Shown here: one piece after another, positions 44,145-53,435 of the stretch
Numbering within the stretch: the stretch's first letter is position 1
Layout: each line of letters opens with the position of its first letter
Origin: Pseudomonas sp. ICMP22404
GTDB lineage: Bacteria > Pseudomonadota > Gammaproteobacteria > Pseudomonadales > Pseudomonadaceae
Direction: 5' to 3'
Length of the DNA stretch: 64,000 nt
Assembly: GCF_006227205.1 (NCBI RefSeq)
Contig: NZ_VCNG01000003.1
Coordinates: 186,001-250,000, forward strand
The notes under the pieces: generated by a model
The model's input: the letters and a program-made list of their open reading frames with translations, nothing else
The model's database searches: none
What the model was told of the DNA's origin: nothing
Made by a program: the position numbers and the translations under genes

Positions 44145-45548
44145 TCACTTCTCGAACGGCCAGAGCTTTTGCATCCGCGCCCACAACAGGAACACCACGG
44201 CCCCCGCCACCACCCACACCAGCGACCATTGGATCGGGTAGGCACCGGGGGCGTTGTGATTGGAGGCGAAGTAGATATAGACCCAGCCCAGCAAAGCGAT
44301 CACCGCAGGCACCGGGTACAGCCACATTTTGTAAGGCCGGGCCAGGTGCGGCTTGGTCTTGCGCAGCACGAACAAGGCTACGATCTGCGACAGCGACTGC
44401 ACCAGGATCATCACGGTGGTGAGCAACTGGATCAACGTGGTGAGGTCGGTCAAACGGCCGATCATGAAGCCCGCGGAGGTCAGCACACCCATGCTCAGGA
44501 TGCCGTAGGTGGGAAACTGGTGCTTGGGGTGAGTCTTGCTGAATACGCCGAAGAACACCTTGTCGTTCGCCGCCTCGAACGGCACTCGGGAACCGCCCAG
44601 CAAACCGGCGAACACCGACGCCACCGCGGTGATCAGGATCAGCACGGTGACGACTGCGGCAGCCGTTTCGCCCCAGGTCTCACTGAGTACCACCGAGGCC
44701 ACCGACTTGTACGCCGCCGAGTCCGGATCGAGCATGCGGTGCCAATCCACGACCCCCAGTACGCCCACTTGCATCAGCAGGTAGATGCACAGAATGCCCA
44801 GGATCGACAGAACGATGGATTTCGGGATCACACGGCCGGGCTGCTCGACTTCCCCAGCCAGGTACGCCGAGGTGTTGTAGCCCAGGTAGTCATAAATGCC
44901 GATGGTCAGGCCGCCGGCCATGCCGAACCAGAAGCCGCTGTCGACCAGGTTGAACGCGCCTTCGGGAAAGCTGAACGCCAGGTCGGCATGAAAGTGCGAG
45001 AGCGAGGCCACGATCAAGGCGCCGATGCTGACCAGCATGATGCCCCACAGGACGATACTGAGCCGGGCAATCGACTCGATCTTGCGCCACAACAACAGGA
45101 CGATGGCCCAGATCAGCACCAGGCCGATGACGTTGCCCGCCGTCTGGCTCATCTGCGGCCAGAACCAGCTCAGGTACTGGACGAAACCGATGATGCCGGT
45201 GGACATGATCAGCGGAATGAACAGCATCGCCGTCCATACGAATAGAAACGGAAACAGCTTGCCGGTGCGCTTGCCAAAGGCTTCGCGCAGATACACATAG
45301 GTACCGCCCGCCCCCGGCAACGACGCACCGAGTTCGGCCCATACCAGACCATCGCAGAGCGCCAGCAGCGCACCGAAAATCCAGCCGAGATAGGCCTGGG
45401 GCCCGCCCATGGCGACGATCATCGCCGGAATCGTGATGAACGGACCCACGCCGCACATCTGGCTCATGTTGAGCGTAACAGCGGGAAACAAACCTATTTT
45501 GCGACGGATAGCCGACGTACTTTGCCCGGCGGGAATTGGCGCATTCAT
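44145..45548 (-). CDS. APC superfamily permease
   Basis: 467 residues from ATG at 45548. About 12 transmembrane segments: LFPAVTLNMSQMCGVGPFIT in segment 1 and IYDYLGYNTSAYLAGEVEQP in segment 6 match the amino acid/polyamine/organocation family. First gene of the set with kinase (10 bases downstream) and SIS protein. Apart from the fructoselysine carrier FrlA, APC carriers rarely serve sugar-phosphate pathways, so the substrate may be an amino sugar or a sugar-amine conjugate. Confidence 0.87.
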   Translation of the reverse strand: MNAPIPAGQSTSAIRRKIGLFPAVTLNMSQMCGVGPFITIPAMIVAMGGPQAYLGWIFGALLALCDGLVWAELGASLPGAGGTYVYLREAFGKRTGKLFPFLFVWTAMLFIPLIMSTGIIGFVQYLSWFWPQMSQTAGNVIGLVLIWAIVLLLWRKIESIARLSIVLWGIMLVSIGALIVASLSHFHADLAFSFPEGAFNLVDSGFWFGMAGGLTIGIYDYLGYNTSAYLAGEVEQPGRVIPKSIVLSILGILCIYLLMQVGVLGVVDWHRMLDPDSAAYKSVASVVLSETWGETAAAVVTVLILITAVASVFAGLLGGSRVPFEAANDKVFFGVFSKTHPKHQFPTYGILSMGVLTSAGFMIGRLTDLTTLIQLLTTVMILVQSLSQIVALFVLRKTKPHLARPYKMWLYPVPAVIALLGWVYIYFASNHNAPGAYPIQWSLVWVVAGAVVFLLWARMQKLWPFEK

Positions 45549-45699
45549 CGATGACGACCTCGTGTGGATGGACAGTGCGGTTGGGGCAGGTTTTGAAGTC
45601 ATACATGCCAGCAACTGGCGTCTGTCGCATGGACCTTATTGTTATTGGGCATCGCCCCGGCCATGAGCCGGGGCAGCACTAGAAAATCACAGCGGAGAT

Positions 45700-45724
45700 A
45701 TTAATTCAACTTGATTTAATTAAT
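45700..45724. promoter_or_regulatory. AT-rich ROK operator candidate
   Basis: ATTAATT (45700-45706) and AATTAAT (45718-45724), perfect inverted arms around an 11-base spacer, resembling NagC/XylR-type AT-rich palindromes. It lies 23 bases before the ROK regulator start and 152 before the APC permease start. Confidence 0.55.
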
Positions 45725-45746
45725 ACCCAGCCGCGATGATTCCCCG

Positions 45747-46949
45747 ATGAAAACCACCAGCAGCCCCATGACCACCACCGGCACCAATGCCGAACACTCT
45801 CGCCAGCACAACCGTCGAGTGATCCTCGAAGCGGTTCGCCTGGCCGGACGCCTGACCCGTGCCGACCTGACACGCCTGACCTCGCTGACGGCACAGACGG
45901 TGTCCAACATCGTCAGCGAGCTGCAAAGCGAAGGCATGCTGCTCGCCCATACCCCGGAAAAAGGCGCGCGGGGCCAGCCGGCGGTGCCGCTCTCGATCAA
46001 CCCCGAAGGCGGCTTTTCCATCGGTTTTCATGTCGAGCAACACTGCATCATTGGCGTGCTGCTCAACCTGCTGGGCGAGACCCTTGCCCAAGTGACCCTG
46101 CCGGTCCGTTACCCGACCTACGACGAAGCCCTTCCGCTGATCCTGCAGGTCATCGAAGACTTCCGCCGACAGCGTCCCAGCGGTCGGTTCATCGGCACCG
46201 GTATCGCCCTGCCCGGCCCATTCAACGTCGAAGGCATTTCCTCGGTGGGCCCCACAGCGCTGTCGGGTTGGGATGGGCCGGACATCGCCCAGCGTTTGCA
46301 GCCACTGGCCGGCATGCCGGTATTGATCGAGAACGATGCGACCTGCGCCGCCATGGGTGAACGCCTGCACGGCCTGGCCAGCGAAGTGCAGAACTTCGTC
46401 CACCTGTTCATCGGCAGCGGCCTGGGTGCCGGCATGTACCTGGGAAATCGCCTGTATGCCGGCCATTGGCACAACGCCGGCGAAATCGGCCACATGACCG
46501 TGATTGCCAATGGCAAGGCCTGCTCCTGCGGCAACCAGGGCTGCCTGGAGCGCTACATCTCCATCGCGGCGTTGATGGAACACCTGGGCCGCGACACCGA
46601 TCAGAACCTGTCGGCAGAGGACATGGACGATCCCCATGTCAGCGCCGCCATCGACGCCTGGCTTGACGAAGCGGCCCCCGCCTTGCGCCAGGCCATCAAC
46701 ATTCTGGAGTCCTTGCTCGACCCGCAGACCATCCTGATCAGCGGTTTCCTGCCCGAAGCGCTGCTGAAGGAACTGATCCGCAGGCTCGAACCCCTCAGTC
46801 GCTCCATCAGCAGCCGCGCGGACCGCCAGTATCCACGCGTGCAACTGGGCTCCGCCGGTCCCGACGCGGTTGCGGTCGGGGCCGCGGCCCTGATGATCCT
46901 GGCGGAAATCAGCCCCGATTATGAGGCGCTGTTGAAGATGCCCCTGTAA
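45747..46949 (+). CDS. ROK-family transcriptional repressor (NagC/XylR-like)
   Basis: 400 residues. An N-terminal winged helix-turn-helix (RLTRADLTRLTSLTAQTVSN) is joined to a ROK sugar-binding domain that has the zinc motif GKACSCGNQGCLERYIS and FIGSGLGAGMYLGNRLYAGH. Such regulators repress amino-sugar or xylose-type operons until the sugar (often phosphorylated) binds. Divergent from the permease/kinase/SIS operon, its likely target. Confidence 0.88.
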   Translation: MKTTSSPMTTTGTNAEHSRQHNRRVILEAVRLAGRLTRADLTRLTSLTAQTVSNIVSELQSEGMLLAHTPEKGARGQPAVPLSINPEGGFSIGFHVEQHCIIGVLLNLLGETLAQVTLPVRYPTYDEALPLILQVIEDFRRQRPSGRFIGTGIALPGPFNVEGISSVGPTALSGWDGPDIAQRLQPLAGMPVLIENDATCAAMGERLHGLASEVQNFVHLFIGSGLGAGMYLGNRLYAGHWHNAGEIGHMTVIANGKACSCGNQGCLERYISIAALMEHLGRDTDQNLSAEDMDDPHVSAAIDAWLDEAAPALRQAINILESLLDPQTILISGFLPEALLKELIRRLEPLSRSISSRADRQYPRVQLGSAGPDAVAVGAAALMILAEISPDYEALLKMPL

Positions 46950-47041
46950 TCCCGGGCAAAGGGCAGGCAGGAATTCATCGCGGATGGGCCGGGAACTGAC
47001 ACAATGCGCCCACGTCTTCCTGCCCTATCGAGACTGCGCAC

Positions 47042-48304
47042 TTGGACACCGTCAAGAACCGTCGCAACGAGCTATCGCTGGATAGCCTCAACTTCTTCCT
47101 CGCCGACGTGCGTGACGGCCTGGGTCCCTATCTGGCGATCTACCTGCTGGCGGTGCACAAGTGGGACCCGGCCAGTATCGGCCTGGTGATGACCCTGGCC
47201 GGTGTCGCTGCGCTGCTGGCCCAGGCCCCGGCGGGCGCGCTGCTCGACCGCACACACGCGAAACGGACAGTGGTCATTGTCGCCGCACTGCTGGTGACCG
47301 GCAGCTGCCTGCTGCTGCCATGGATGAGTGCCTTCACACTGGTCGCCCTGACCCAGACCGTCAGCGCCATCGCCGGCTCTGTATTCGCCCCGGCCATCGC
47401 CGCCATTTCCCTGGGCATCACCGGTCCACAGGCCTTCACCCGCCGCACCGGGCGCAACGAAACCTTCAATCACGCCGGCAATGCTTGCTCGGCATTGCTG
47501 GCCGGCGGTTTCGCTTATCTGTTCGGGCCGGTGGCGGTGTTCTATCTGATGGCGGTCATGACGGTGGGCAGCATCATTGCCGCCAGCCTGGTCTCGGCCA
47601 ACGCCATCGATCATGACGTGGCCCGCGGCTTTAACCCGGCGTCCACCGGCGGCCATGGGCATCCATCCGGGCTAAGCGTGTTGTTGAGCAACCGGCCCCT
47701 GTGCTTGTTCGCGGTGTGCTGCGCACTGTTTCACCTGGCGAACGCCGCCATGCTGCCGCTGGTCAGTCAAAAGCTGGCTCTGGTCAACCTGCAGATGGCC
47801 ACGCCATTGACCTCTGCCTGTATCGTCGCCGCACAGCTGGTGATGGTACCGATGGCGATCCTGGTCGGCGCCAAGGCCGACCGATGGGGTCGCAAGCCGC
47901 TGCTGCTGGTCGGCTTCCTGATCCTGCCCCTGCGCGGGCTCCTGTACGTGGTCTCCAACGACCCCTACTGGCTGGTGGCGGTGCAGTTACTCGACGGCGT
48001 CGGCGCCGGTATCTTCGGCGCGCTGTTTCCCGTGGTGGTCAAGGACCTGACCCAAGGCACCGGGCGTTTCAATGTCAGCCTGGGGGCGTTGTCCGCGGTG
48101 TTCGGCCTGGGTGCGGCACTCAGCCCTGGCCTGGCGGGATGGGTGGTGCACAGTGCCGGCTACGATGCGGCTTTTGTCACCCTGGCGGCGGTCGCCGGGG
48201 TCGCATTCTTGCTGCTGTTGCTGGCGATGCCGGAGACCCGGCATCACTCGACCGGTGCGAAAGAGCTTGCGCCGGCAGGAACCGCCCCGAGGGCCGCCAC
48301 CTGA
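47042..48304 (+). CDS. Major facilitator superfamily transporter
   Basis: 420 residues from a TTG start at 47042; no in-frame ATG lies close by. Twelve hydrophobic segments. Motif A-like sequences APAGALLDRTHAKRTVVIVA and VGAKADRWGRKPLLLVGFLI mark the two halves. It resembles drug/metabolite efflux MFS proteins. It lies 92 bases after the ROK gene and could be co-transcribed, though export of an unrelated compound is as likely. Convergent with the gamma-glutamyltransferase gene. Confidence 0.85.
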   Translation: MDTVKNRRNELSLDSLNFFLADVRDGLGPYLAIYLLAVHKWDPASIGLVMTLAGVAALLAQAPAGALLDRTHAKRTVVIVAALLVTGSCLLLPWMSAFTLVALTQTVSAIAGSVFAPAIAAISLGITGPQAFTRRTGRNETFNHAGNACSALLAGGFAYLFGPVAVFYLMAVMTVGSIIAASLVSANAIDHDVARGFNPASTGGHGHPSGLSVLLSNRPLCLFAVCCALFHLANAAMLPLVSQKLALVNLQMATPLTSACIVAAQLVMVPMAILVGAKADRWGRKPLLLVGFLILPLRGLLYVVSNDPYWLVAVQLLDGVGAGIFGALFPVVVKDLTQGTGRFNVSLGALSAVFGLGAALSPGLAGWVVHSAGYDAAFVTLAAVAGVAFLLLLLAMPETRHHSTGAKELAPAGTAPRAAT

Positions 48305-48332
48305 TCCTCCCGGATCACTGCCCGCCCCTGGG

Positions 48333-49943
48333 TTACCAGACTGCGATGTGCGAATCCGCCCGGGGCTCGGTCCCGCCGCACAGCACACCACTGACCAGAT
48401 CGCGAAGAATGATCTGTCCGCGACCGTAGTCGGTCAGGTCGCTGCTGACCTGCACCTCATGGCCGCGGCGCGCCAGGGCGTTGACCAGGTCCGGTGACGC
48501 GCCGTGCTCGATGCCGACCTTCATCCCGCCCAGCCACTGCCAGCGCGGCGCGTCCAGGGCCGCCTGGGGATTCAGGCCGAAGTCCACCAGATTCATGACC
48601 ATCTGCACATGCCCTTGGGGCTGCATGTAGCCGCCCATGACGCCGAAAGGACCAAGGGCCTGACCGTTCTGGGTGAGGAAGCCGGGGATGATGGTGTGGA
48701 AGGTCTTCTTGCCCGGCGCAAGGCAGTTGGCGTGCGTCGGGTCGAGGCTGAATTCCTGCCCGCGGTTCTGCAGGGCGATACCGCTGTGGGGTAACACCAC
48801 CCCGGAGCCGAAGCCGTGGTAGTTGCTCTGGATGAACGAAACCATGTTGCCTTCTTCGTCGGCGGTCGCCAGATACACGGTGCCGCTGGCGTGGGGATCG
48901 CCGGGCGCGGGCGGCTGGGCCTGTTCGCCGATCTGTTCACGGCGCCGGGCGCTGTATGTCTCACTCAGCAGATCGGCCACCGCCACGCGCATGTGCCGCG
49001 GGTCGGTGATGTAGTGCAGGCCATCGCTGTAGGCCAGCTTCATCGCTTCCAGTTGGCGATGCCAGGTCTGCTGGCTGTCGCGGTGATCGAAACTGAAGCC
49101 TTCGAGGATGTTCAGCGCCATCAAGGCCACCAGGCCCTGCCCGCTCGGCGGGATTTCCCAGACATCGATGCCTCGGTAGTTGACGTGGATCGGCTCCACC
49201 CACTGAGCACGATAGTCCTTGAGGTCGGTGCTGCGCAGGTAGCCACCGGTGGCGCGGGAATGGGCATCCAGGCGCTCGGCCAGGACACCGCGATAAAGAC
49301 TTTCGCAACGGGTGGCGGCGAGTTCTTCGAGGGTACGGGCCTGGGCCGGATTGCGGAAGATCTCCCCGGCCCGCGGCGCGCGCCCTTCGATCAGGAAGGT
49401 ATCGAACCACGCGTCCAGCACTGGGTCGCGATGGAGCGTGAATTCCTTCACGGCGATCTGCCATTGATGGGCGACCACCGGCGACACCGCAAAGCCACCC
49501 CGCGCCAGGCTGATCGCCGGTTGCAACAGATCGGCAAAGGGCAACTTGCCGAAGCGTTGTGACAACTCGGCCCAGGCCGACGGACAACCGGGCACCGTCA
49601 CCGGCGTCCAGCCGTAGAGCGGCATCCGTTCATGGCCGGCCGCCTGCACTGCTTCGACGTTCAGGGATGCCGGTGCATGCCCGTTGCCATTGAGGCCATG
49701 CAGCTGGCCCTTGCACCAGACCAAGGCAAAGGCGTCACCGCCAATACCACAGCCGGTGGGCTCCACCACGGTCAGCGCCGCCGCCGTGGCGATGGCGGCA
49801 TCGATGGCGTTGCCGCCCTTTTGCATGATTTCGATACCCGCCTGCGCGGCCAGTGGCTGAGAAGCGGCGACCATGCCACGACGGGCAAAGACGCTCTGGC
49901 GTTGCGACGGATACGGGTACTCGTGAGCAGAAAATTTCAACAT
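48333..49943 (-). CDS. Gamma-glutamyltransferase family protein, apparently cytosolic
   Basis: 536 residues. An Ntn-hydrolase of the GGT family: GGNAIDAAIATAAALTVVEP and GCGIGGDAF at the N-terminus, the autoprocessing/nucleophile Thr355 in HASGTVYLATADEEGN and VMGGYMQPQGHVQMVMNLVD in the small subunit. Unlike the periplasmic GGTs it lacks a signal peptide. It lies 28 bases downstream of an amino acid ABC importer ATPase gene on the same strand. Cleavage of imported gamma-glutamyl peptides or related amides in the cytosol is inferred. Confidence 0.88.
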   Translation of the reverse strand: MLKFSAHEYPYPSQRQSVFARRGMVAASQPLAAQAGIEIMQKGGNAIDAAIATAAALTVVEPTGCGIGGDAFALVWCKGQLHGLNGNGHAPASLNVEAVQAAGHERMPLYGWTPVTVPGCPSAWAELSQRFGKLPFADLLQPAISLARGGFAVSPVVAHQWQIAVKEFTLHRDPVLDAWFDTFLIEGRAPRAGEIFRNPAQARTLEELAATRCESLYRGVLAERLDAHSRATGGYLRSTDLKDYRAQWVEPIHVNYRGIDVWEIPPSGQGLVALMALNILEGFSFDHRDSQQTWHRQLEAMKLAYSDGLHYITDPRHMRVAVADLLSETYSARRREQIGEQAQPPAPGDPHASGTVYLATADEEGNMVSFIQSNYHGFGSGVVLPHSGIALQNRGQEFSLDPTHANCLAPGKKTFHTIIPGFLTQNGQALGPFGVMGGYMQPQGHVQMVMNLVDFGLNPQAALDAPRWQWLGGMKVGIEHGASPDLVNALARRGHEVQVSSDLTDYGRGQIILRDLVSGVLCGGTEPRADSHIAVW

Positions 49944-49971
49944 GACAAACTCTCTTCACAGACAAAACGAG

Positions 49972-50751
49972 TCAAAGCACGCGACTGAGAAAGGCCCGGG
50001 TACGCGGGTGGCTGGGGTGGCTGAAAATCTGCTCCGGCGGCCCTTGCTCAATCAGCTCGCCCTGGTCCAGGACCACCACACGGTCGGCCACTTCCCGGGC
50101 AAAACCCATTTCGTGGGTCACCACCACCATGGTCATGCCCTCTTCCGCCAGCTCCTTCATTACTTGCAGCACCTCGCCCACGGTTTCCGGATCGAGGGCG
50201 CTGGTGGGCTCGTCGAACAGCATCGCCTGGGGTTTCATCGCCAACGCCCGGGCTATCGCCACGCGCTGCTGCTGCCCGCCGGAGAGCATGGAGGGGTAAT
50301 GGCTGGCCTTGTCCGCCAGGCCGACCCGTGCAAGCAAGCTACGGGCTTGTTCCAACGCAGCGGCGCGCGGCACCCCGAGGACCTGGATCGGTGCCTCGAT
50401 GATGTTCTCCAGGGCGGTCATATGTGGGAACAGGTTGAAGCGTTGAAATACCATGCCGATGTCCCGGCGCTGACGGGCGATGTTGCGCTCCGAATCGCGC
50501 ACCAGGCTGCCGTCGGCCCGTTCCCGATATCCCATGGCCTGGCCGTTGACGCGGATGCGCCCGCCCTGGATGTCCTCCAGCAGATTGATGCAGCGGATGA
50601 AGGTGGTCTTGCCGGAACCAGAGGCCCCGATCAGCACCACCACCTCACCGCGGCGTACCTGCAGGGAAATGCCCTTGAGGATCTGCAGGTCGCCGAAGGA
50701 CTTGTGGACATCCAGCGCCTCGATGATCAGCTCTTCACTTTTGTGCGCCAT
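49972..50751 (-). CDS. Polar amino acid ABC transporter ATP-binding protein
   Basis: 259 residues from ATG at 50751, which is 2 bases beyond the permease stop. Walker [10 protein letters not shown] (42-50), signature [16 protein letters not shown] (157-172) and Walker [13 protein letters not shown] (176-187) are intact. The [20 protein letters not shown] stretch is typical of the PAAT (GlnQ/HisP) family. Works with the permease and binding protein upstream to import an amino acid or peptide-like ligand. Confidence 0.93.
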   Translation of the reverse strand: MAHKSEELIIEALDVHKSFGDLQILKGISLQVRRGEVVVLIGASGSGKTTFIRCINLLEDIQGGRIRVNGQAMGYRERADGSLVRDSERNIARQRRDIGMVFQRFNLFPHMTALENIIEAPIQVLGVPRAAALEQARSLLARVGLADKASHYPSMLSGGQQQRVAIARALAMKPQAMLFDEPTSALDPETVGEVLQVMKELAEEGMTMVVVTHEMGFAREVADRVVVLDQGELIEQGPPEQIFSHPSHPRTRAFLSRVL

Positions 50752-50753
50752 GG

Positions 50754-51530
50754 TCAACGTTCCCTCAGCAATTTCAGGGTGCTGCGGCCGAACATCCGCG
50801 TGGCCGCGGGCGGTGGCGAAGACGGACGGTCCGATTGACCGAAGCGGGCCTCCAGCCAGCGCTGGAAGAAGCCCCAGAGGGTGGTCAGCAGCAGGAAGTA
50901 GATCGCCACCACCAGGTACAGCTCGAACACCCGGAACGTCGCCGACGTCACCATCTGGGTGCTGAGCAGCAACTCCTGAACGCCGATCACGCTGACCAGG
51001 GTGGTGTTCTTGAGCATTACGTTGAACTCGTTGCCCAGCGGCGGCACGATGACCCGGAACGCCTGGGGCAGAATGATGCGGCGCATCAACCTGGCGAAGG
51101 TCATGCCCAGGGAGCGCCCGGCCTCATACTGTCCCTTGTCGACCGCACCGATGCCGGCGCGGATGATCTCCGCCATGTAGGCGCCTTCGTTCAGGCCAAG
51201 GGCGATGATCGCCGCCTGGATATTGCCGGGGATCACCAGGCCGAACAGGTCGATGTCCTCGAAGCGGAAGATCCCGCCGGCGGCCAGCGCGGTGTAGAGA
51301 AAGACAATCTGCACCAGCAATGGCGTGCCGCGCATCAGCCACACGTAAAAGCGCACCGGCAGGTGCAGCAGCGGGTTCTTCGACAGCCGCAAGAGCGCCG
51401 CCGCCAGGCCCAGGGCGCAGCCCAGCAACATCGCCAGCACGCTGATCAGGCAAGTCAGCCAGAGCCCGGTGAGGTAGACCCCACTGGGCTGCAGCAGGTA
51501 CTGCCAGAACACATCCCAATTGAAATTCAT
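50754..51530 (-). CDS. Polar amino acid ABC transporter permease
   Basis: 258 residues, with five or so transmembrane segments. It has the HisMQ-type [20 protein letters not shown] and [20 protein letters not shown] (EAA loop), then [16 protein letters not shown]. Only one permease is encoded, so it may act as a homodimer. It lies 11 bases after the binding-protein gene. Confidence 0.92.
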   Translation of the reverse strand: MNFNWDVFWQYLLQPSGVYLTGLWLTCLISVLAMLLGCALGLAAALLRLSKNPLLHLPVRFYVWLMRGTPLLVQIVFLYTALAAGGIFRFEDIDLFGLVIPGNIQAAIIALGLNEGAYMAEIIRAGIGAVDKGQYEAGRSLGMTFARLMRRIILPQAFRVIVPPLGNEFNVMLKNTTLVSVIGVQELLLSTQMVTSATFRVFELYLVVAIYFLLLTTLWGFFQRWLEARFGQSDRPSSPPPAATRMFGRSTLKLLRER

Positions 51531-51541
51531 CGACGCTTACC

Positions 51542-52348
51542 TCAATCGAGAGTGTCGCCGGCGACATGCCATTTGTTGAGCAACTGGCTGTAGCTGCCGT
51601 CGCCGCGCATGTCGCTGATCACCTGCTGCACTGCCGCGCTCAATTGCGGATCGTCCTTGCGGATGCCGATGCCGGTGAGAATTCGACTGAAGGCCGGCAC
51701 CCCTTCCTCGAACAGGTCGGGGGCCATGGCGGCGTAATAACCGGCAGTTTCCACGGTGGTGCCATAGGCATCGACCTGACTGATGCGCAGCGCCTGGAAC
51801 GCATCGGTATCGGTGTTGTAGACCACCAGCTTCATCGCCGGTTTGCCGGCCTTGGTCAGCTTTTCATTCTCGGCGTCGAGCAGGGTCTTGATGGTGGAGC
51901 CGTTGAGCACCGCCACCTTGCGCGCGGAAAGATCCGGGAGCGTCTTGATGGCCTTTGGATTGCCCTTGGGCACCACCACCGCCTGGCTGGAGTACATGTA
52001 GTTGACGATGTCGATCACTTCGCGGCGTTCGGGCTTGTCGAACAGCTGGTCGACGATCATGTCGCACTGTTTGGCCAGCAACGCGGGGAGCAACCCGGAA
52101 AACGGCACGACTCGCCATTCCACTTTCTTGTCGTCCAGGCGTTTGGCGATTTCCAGGCCCAGGTCGACGGTCAATCCTTTGGGTTTCTGTGCCTCATCGA
52201 AGGACACCAGCGGCGGCGAGTCCATGCCCGAGCAATAGACCAGTTTGTCGGCCTTGATCAAGCGCTCCGGCACCACGGGGGCGGCGAACGCCCACTGTGC
52301 ACAGAATCCCAAGGATATTGCGGCTATCAACACGCGAGGCTTATGCAT
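51542..52348 (-). CDS. Amino acid ABC transporter substrate-binding protein
   Basis: 268 residues. A Sec signal (MHKPRVLIAAISLGFCAQWA, cleaved after about AFA) precedes a family 3 periplasmic binding domain: GMDSPPLVSFDEAQKPKGLT, VDLGLEIAKRLDDKKVEWRV and AKQCDMIVDQLFDKPERREV. It binds the ligand of the importer in the periplasm. Ligand not readable; the GGT partner suggests a gamma-glutamyl compound. Confidence 0.92.
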   Translation of the reverse strand: MHKPRVLIAAISLGFCAQWAFAAPVVPERLIKADKLVYCSGMDSPPLVSFDEAQKPKGLTVDLGLEIAKRLDDKKVEWRVVPFSGLLPALLAKQCDMIVDQLFDKPERREVIDIVNYMYSSQAVVVPKGNPKAIKTLPDLSARKVAVLNGSTIKTLLDAENEKLTKAGKPAMKLVVYNTDTDAFQALRISQVDAYGTTVETAGYYAAMAPDLFEEGVPAFSRILTGIGIRKDDPQLSAAVQQVISDMRGDGSYSQLLNKWHVAGDTLD

Positions 52349-52402
52349 GACCAGACACTCCAGTTCAGTGGGTAACGGGCAGTACTCGAAGTCAGAACAC
52401 GG

Positions 52403-52418
52403 GCAGGCTCAGGCCTGC
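52403..52418. terminator. Hairpin downstream of the GntR gene
   Basis: GCAGGC (52403-52408) pairs with GCCTGC (52413-52418) around TCAG, 6 bases beyond the GntR stop and 55 before the binding-protein start. On the minus strand no T-tract follows, so it may only attenuate transcription from the regulator into the importer genes. Confidence 0.4.
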
Positions 52419-52423
52419 TCTGC

Positions 52424-53092
52424 TTATTTTTTCGCTTGCAGGAACTCGATCAATTCAGGGATGGTGCCTTCGATGTGCGCGCGTACCACCGCCTCGGCCT
52501 TGTCGGCGTTACCGGCGCGGATCGCTTCGAGGATCACCACGTGCTCCTGGCGCGCACTCATGGGTTTCTCCACGTGCTGCAACCACAGGCGCATGGGCGC
52601 CTCCACCAGGGAATAAAGGGCGCTGATCTGCTTCAGCAGCCTGGGGCGACCGCTGAGGCTGCACAGGTATTCGTGAAAAGCCCGATGACGGCTGACCCAC
52701 TCGGCGCTTTCGTCGCGGTAGTCGTCCATCTCGTCCAGCAAACGCTCCAGGGCAGCCAACTGGCGGTCGCCAATGCGCCCTACCGCGATCCGGATCGCCA
52801 GGCCTTCGAGGGCGCTGCGCATCTCGAACACTTCTTGCAGTTCGTCGATGTCCAGGCCGCTGACGACGGCTCCGCGATTGGGTCGCAGCGTGACCAGGCC
52901 CTGGGCATCCAGGCGCCGGAACGCCTCGCGCACCGGCATGCGACTCATGCCTATCTCACTGGCGATGTCCTCGGCGATCAGCCGATCCCCCTTATGGAAC
53001 CGGCCACCGCAGATGGCCTCCAGCAAAAAGTTGTAAGCCTCTTCCTCGGCGGTCACCGGGGGACGTTCAGTGTAAGACGGAGCAAATTGCAT
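52424..53092 (-). CDS. GntR/FadR-family transcriptional regulator
   Basis: 222 residues from ATG at 53092. N-terminal winged helix-turn-helix with RLIAEDIASEIGMSRMPVRE, then AFRRLDAQGLVTLRPNRGAV, and an all-helical FCD domain whose metal/ligand histidines are in HRAFHEYLCSL and VILEAIRAGNADKAEAVVRAH. It precedes the ABC importer/GGT genes on the same strand by 75 bases and is their probable regulator. Confidence 0.9.
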   Translation of the reverse strand: MQFAPSYTERPPVTAEEEAYNFLLEAICGGRFHKGDRLIAEDIASEIGMSRMPVREAFRRLDAQGLVTLRPNRGAVVSGLDIDELQEVFEMRSALEGLAIRIAVGRIGDRQLAALERLLDEMDDYRDESAEWVSRHRAFHEYLCSLSGRPRLLKQISALYSLVEAPMRLWLQHVEKPMSARQEHVVILEAIRAGNADKAEAVVRAHIEGTIPELIEFLQAKK

Positions 53093-53342
53093 GGCCGCAC
53101 CCCTTGTATTTTTGTATCCAATTATCCATGGATTCAAAAATAGCAGAATGCGTGCCAAAACCAATGGCGAACGCGCAAGGGGTTGATTTCAAGGCGAAGA
53201 GGAATAGCCAGGCAGGCCGGTAGGTACTCCGGCATCACGGCTAAGCCGTGGGGATGTGCTACTTATTGGCCCAGGGGGCGCCCATTAATGTGCAAAGCAG
53301 TAGCCCGGTAACATTGCCAGGCTATCAACCTGTGGCTCCTGT

Positions 53343-53435
53343 AATGCTGTTCACTTAAGACTTGCCCGGTTCATTGTGGCGAGGGGATTTATCCCCTCGC
53401 CACAGGTTCATCGCTTTTCTTAAGTGAACAGCATT
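53343..53435. repeat. Nested inverted-repeat element with REP core
   Basis: An outer 18-bp perfect inverted repeat, AATGCTGTTCACTTAAGA at 53343-53360 and its complement at 53418-53435, encloses a 30-base palindrome at 53375-53404 with 14-bp arms built on TGTGGCGAGGGGAT. The outer arm overlaps the AraC stop codon. The rest of the 341-base gap 53093-53433 holds no gene. The inner core is the same REP family as at 37178-37311. Confidence 0.75.
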
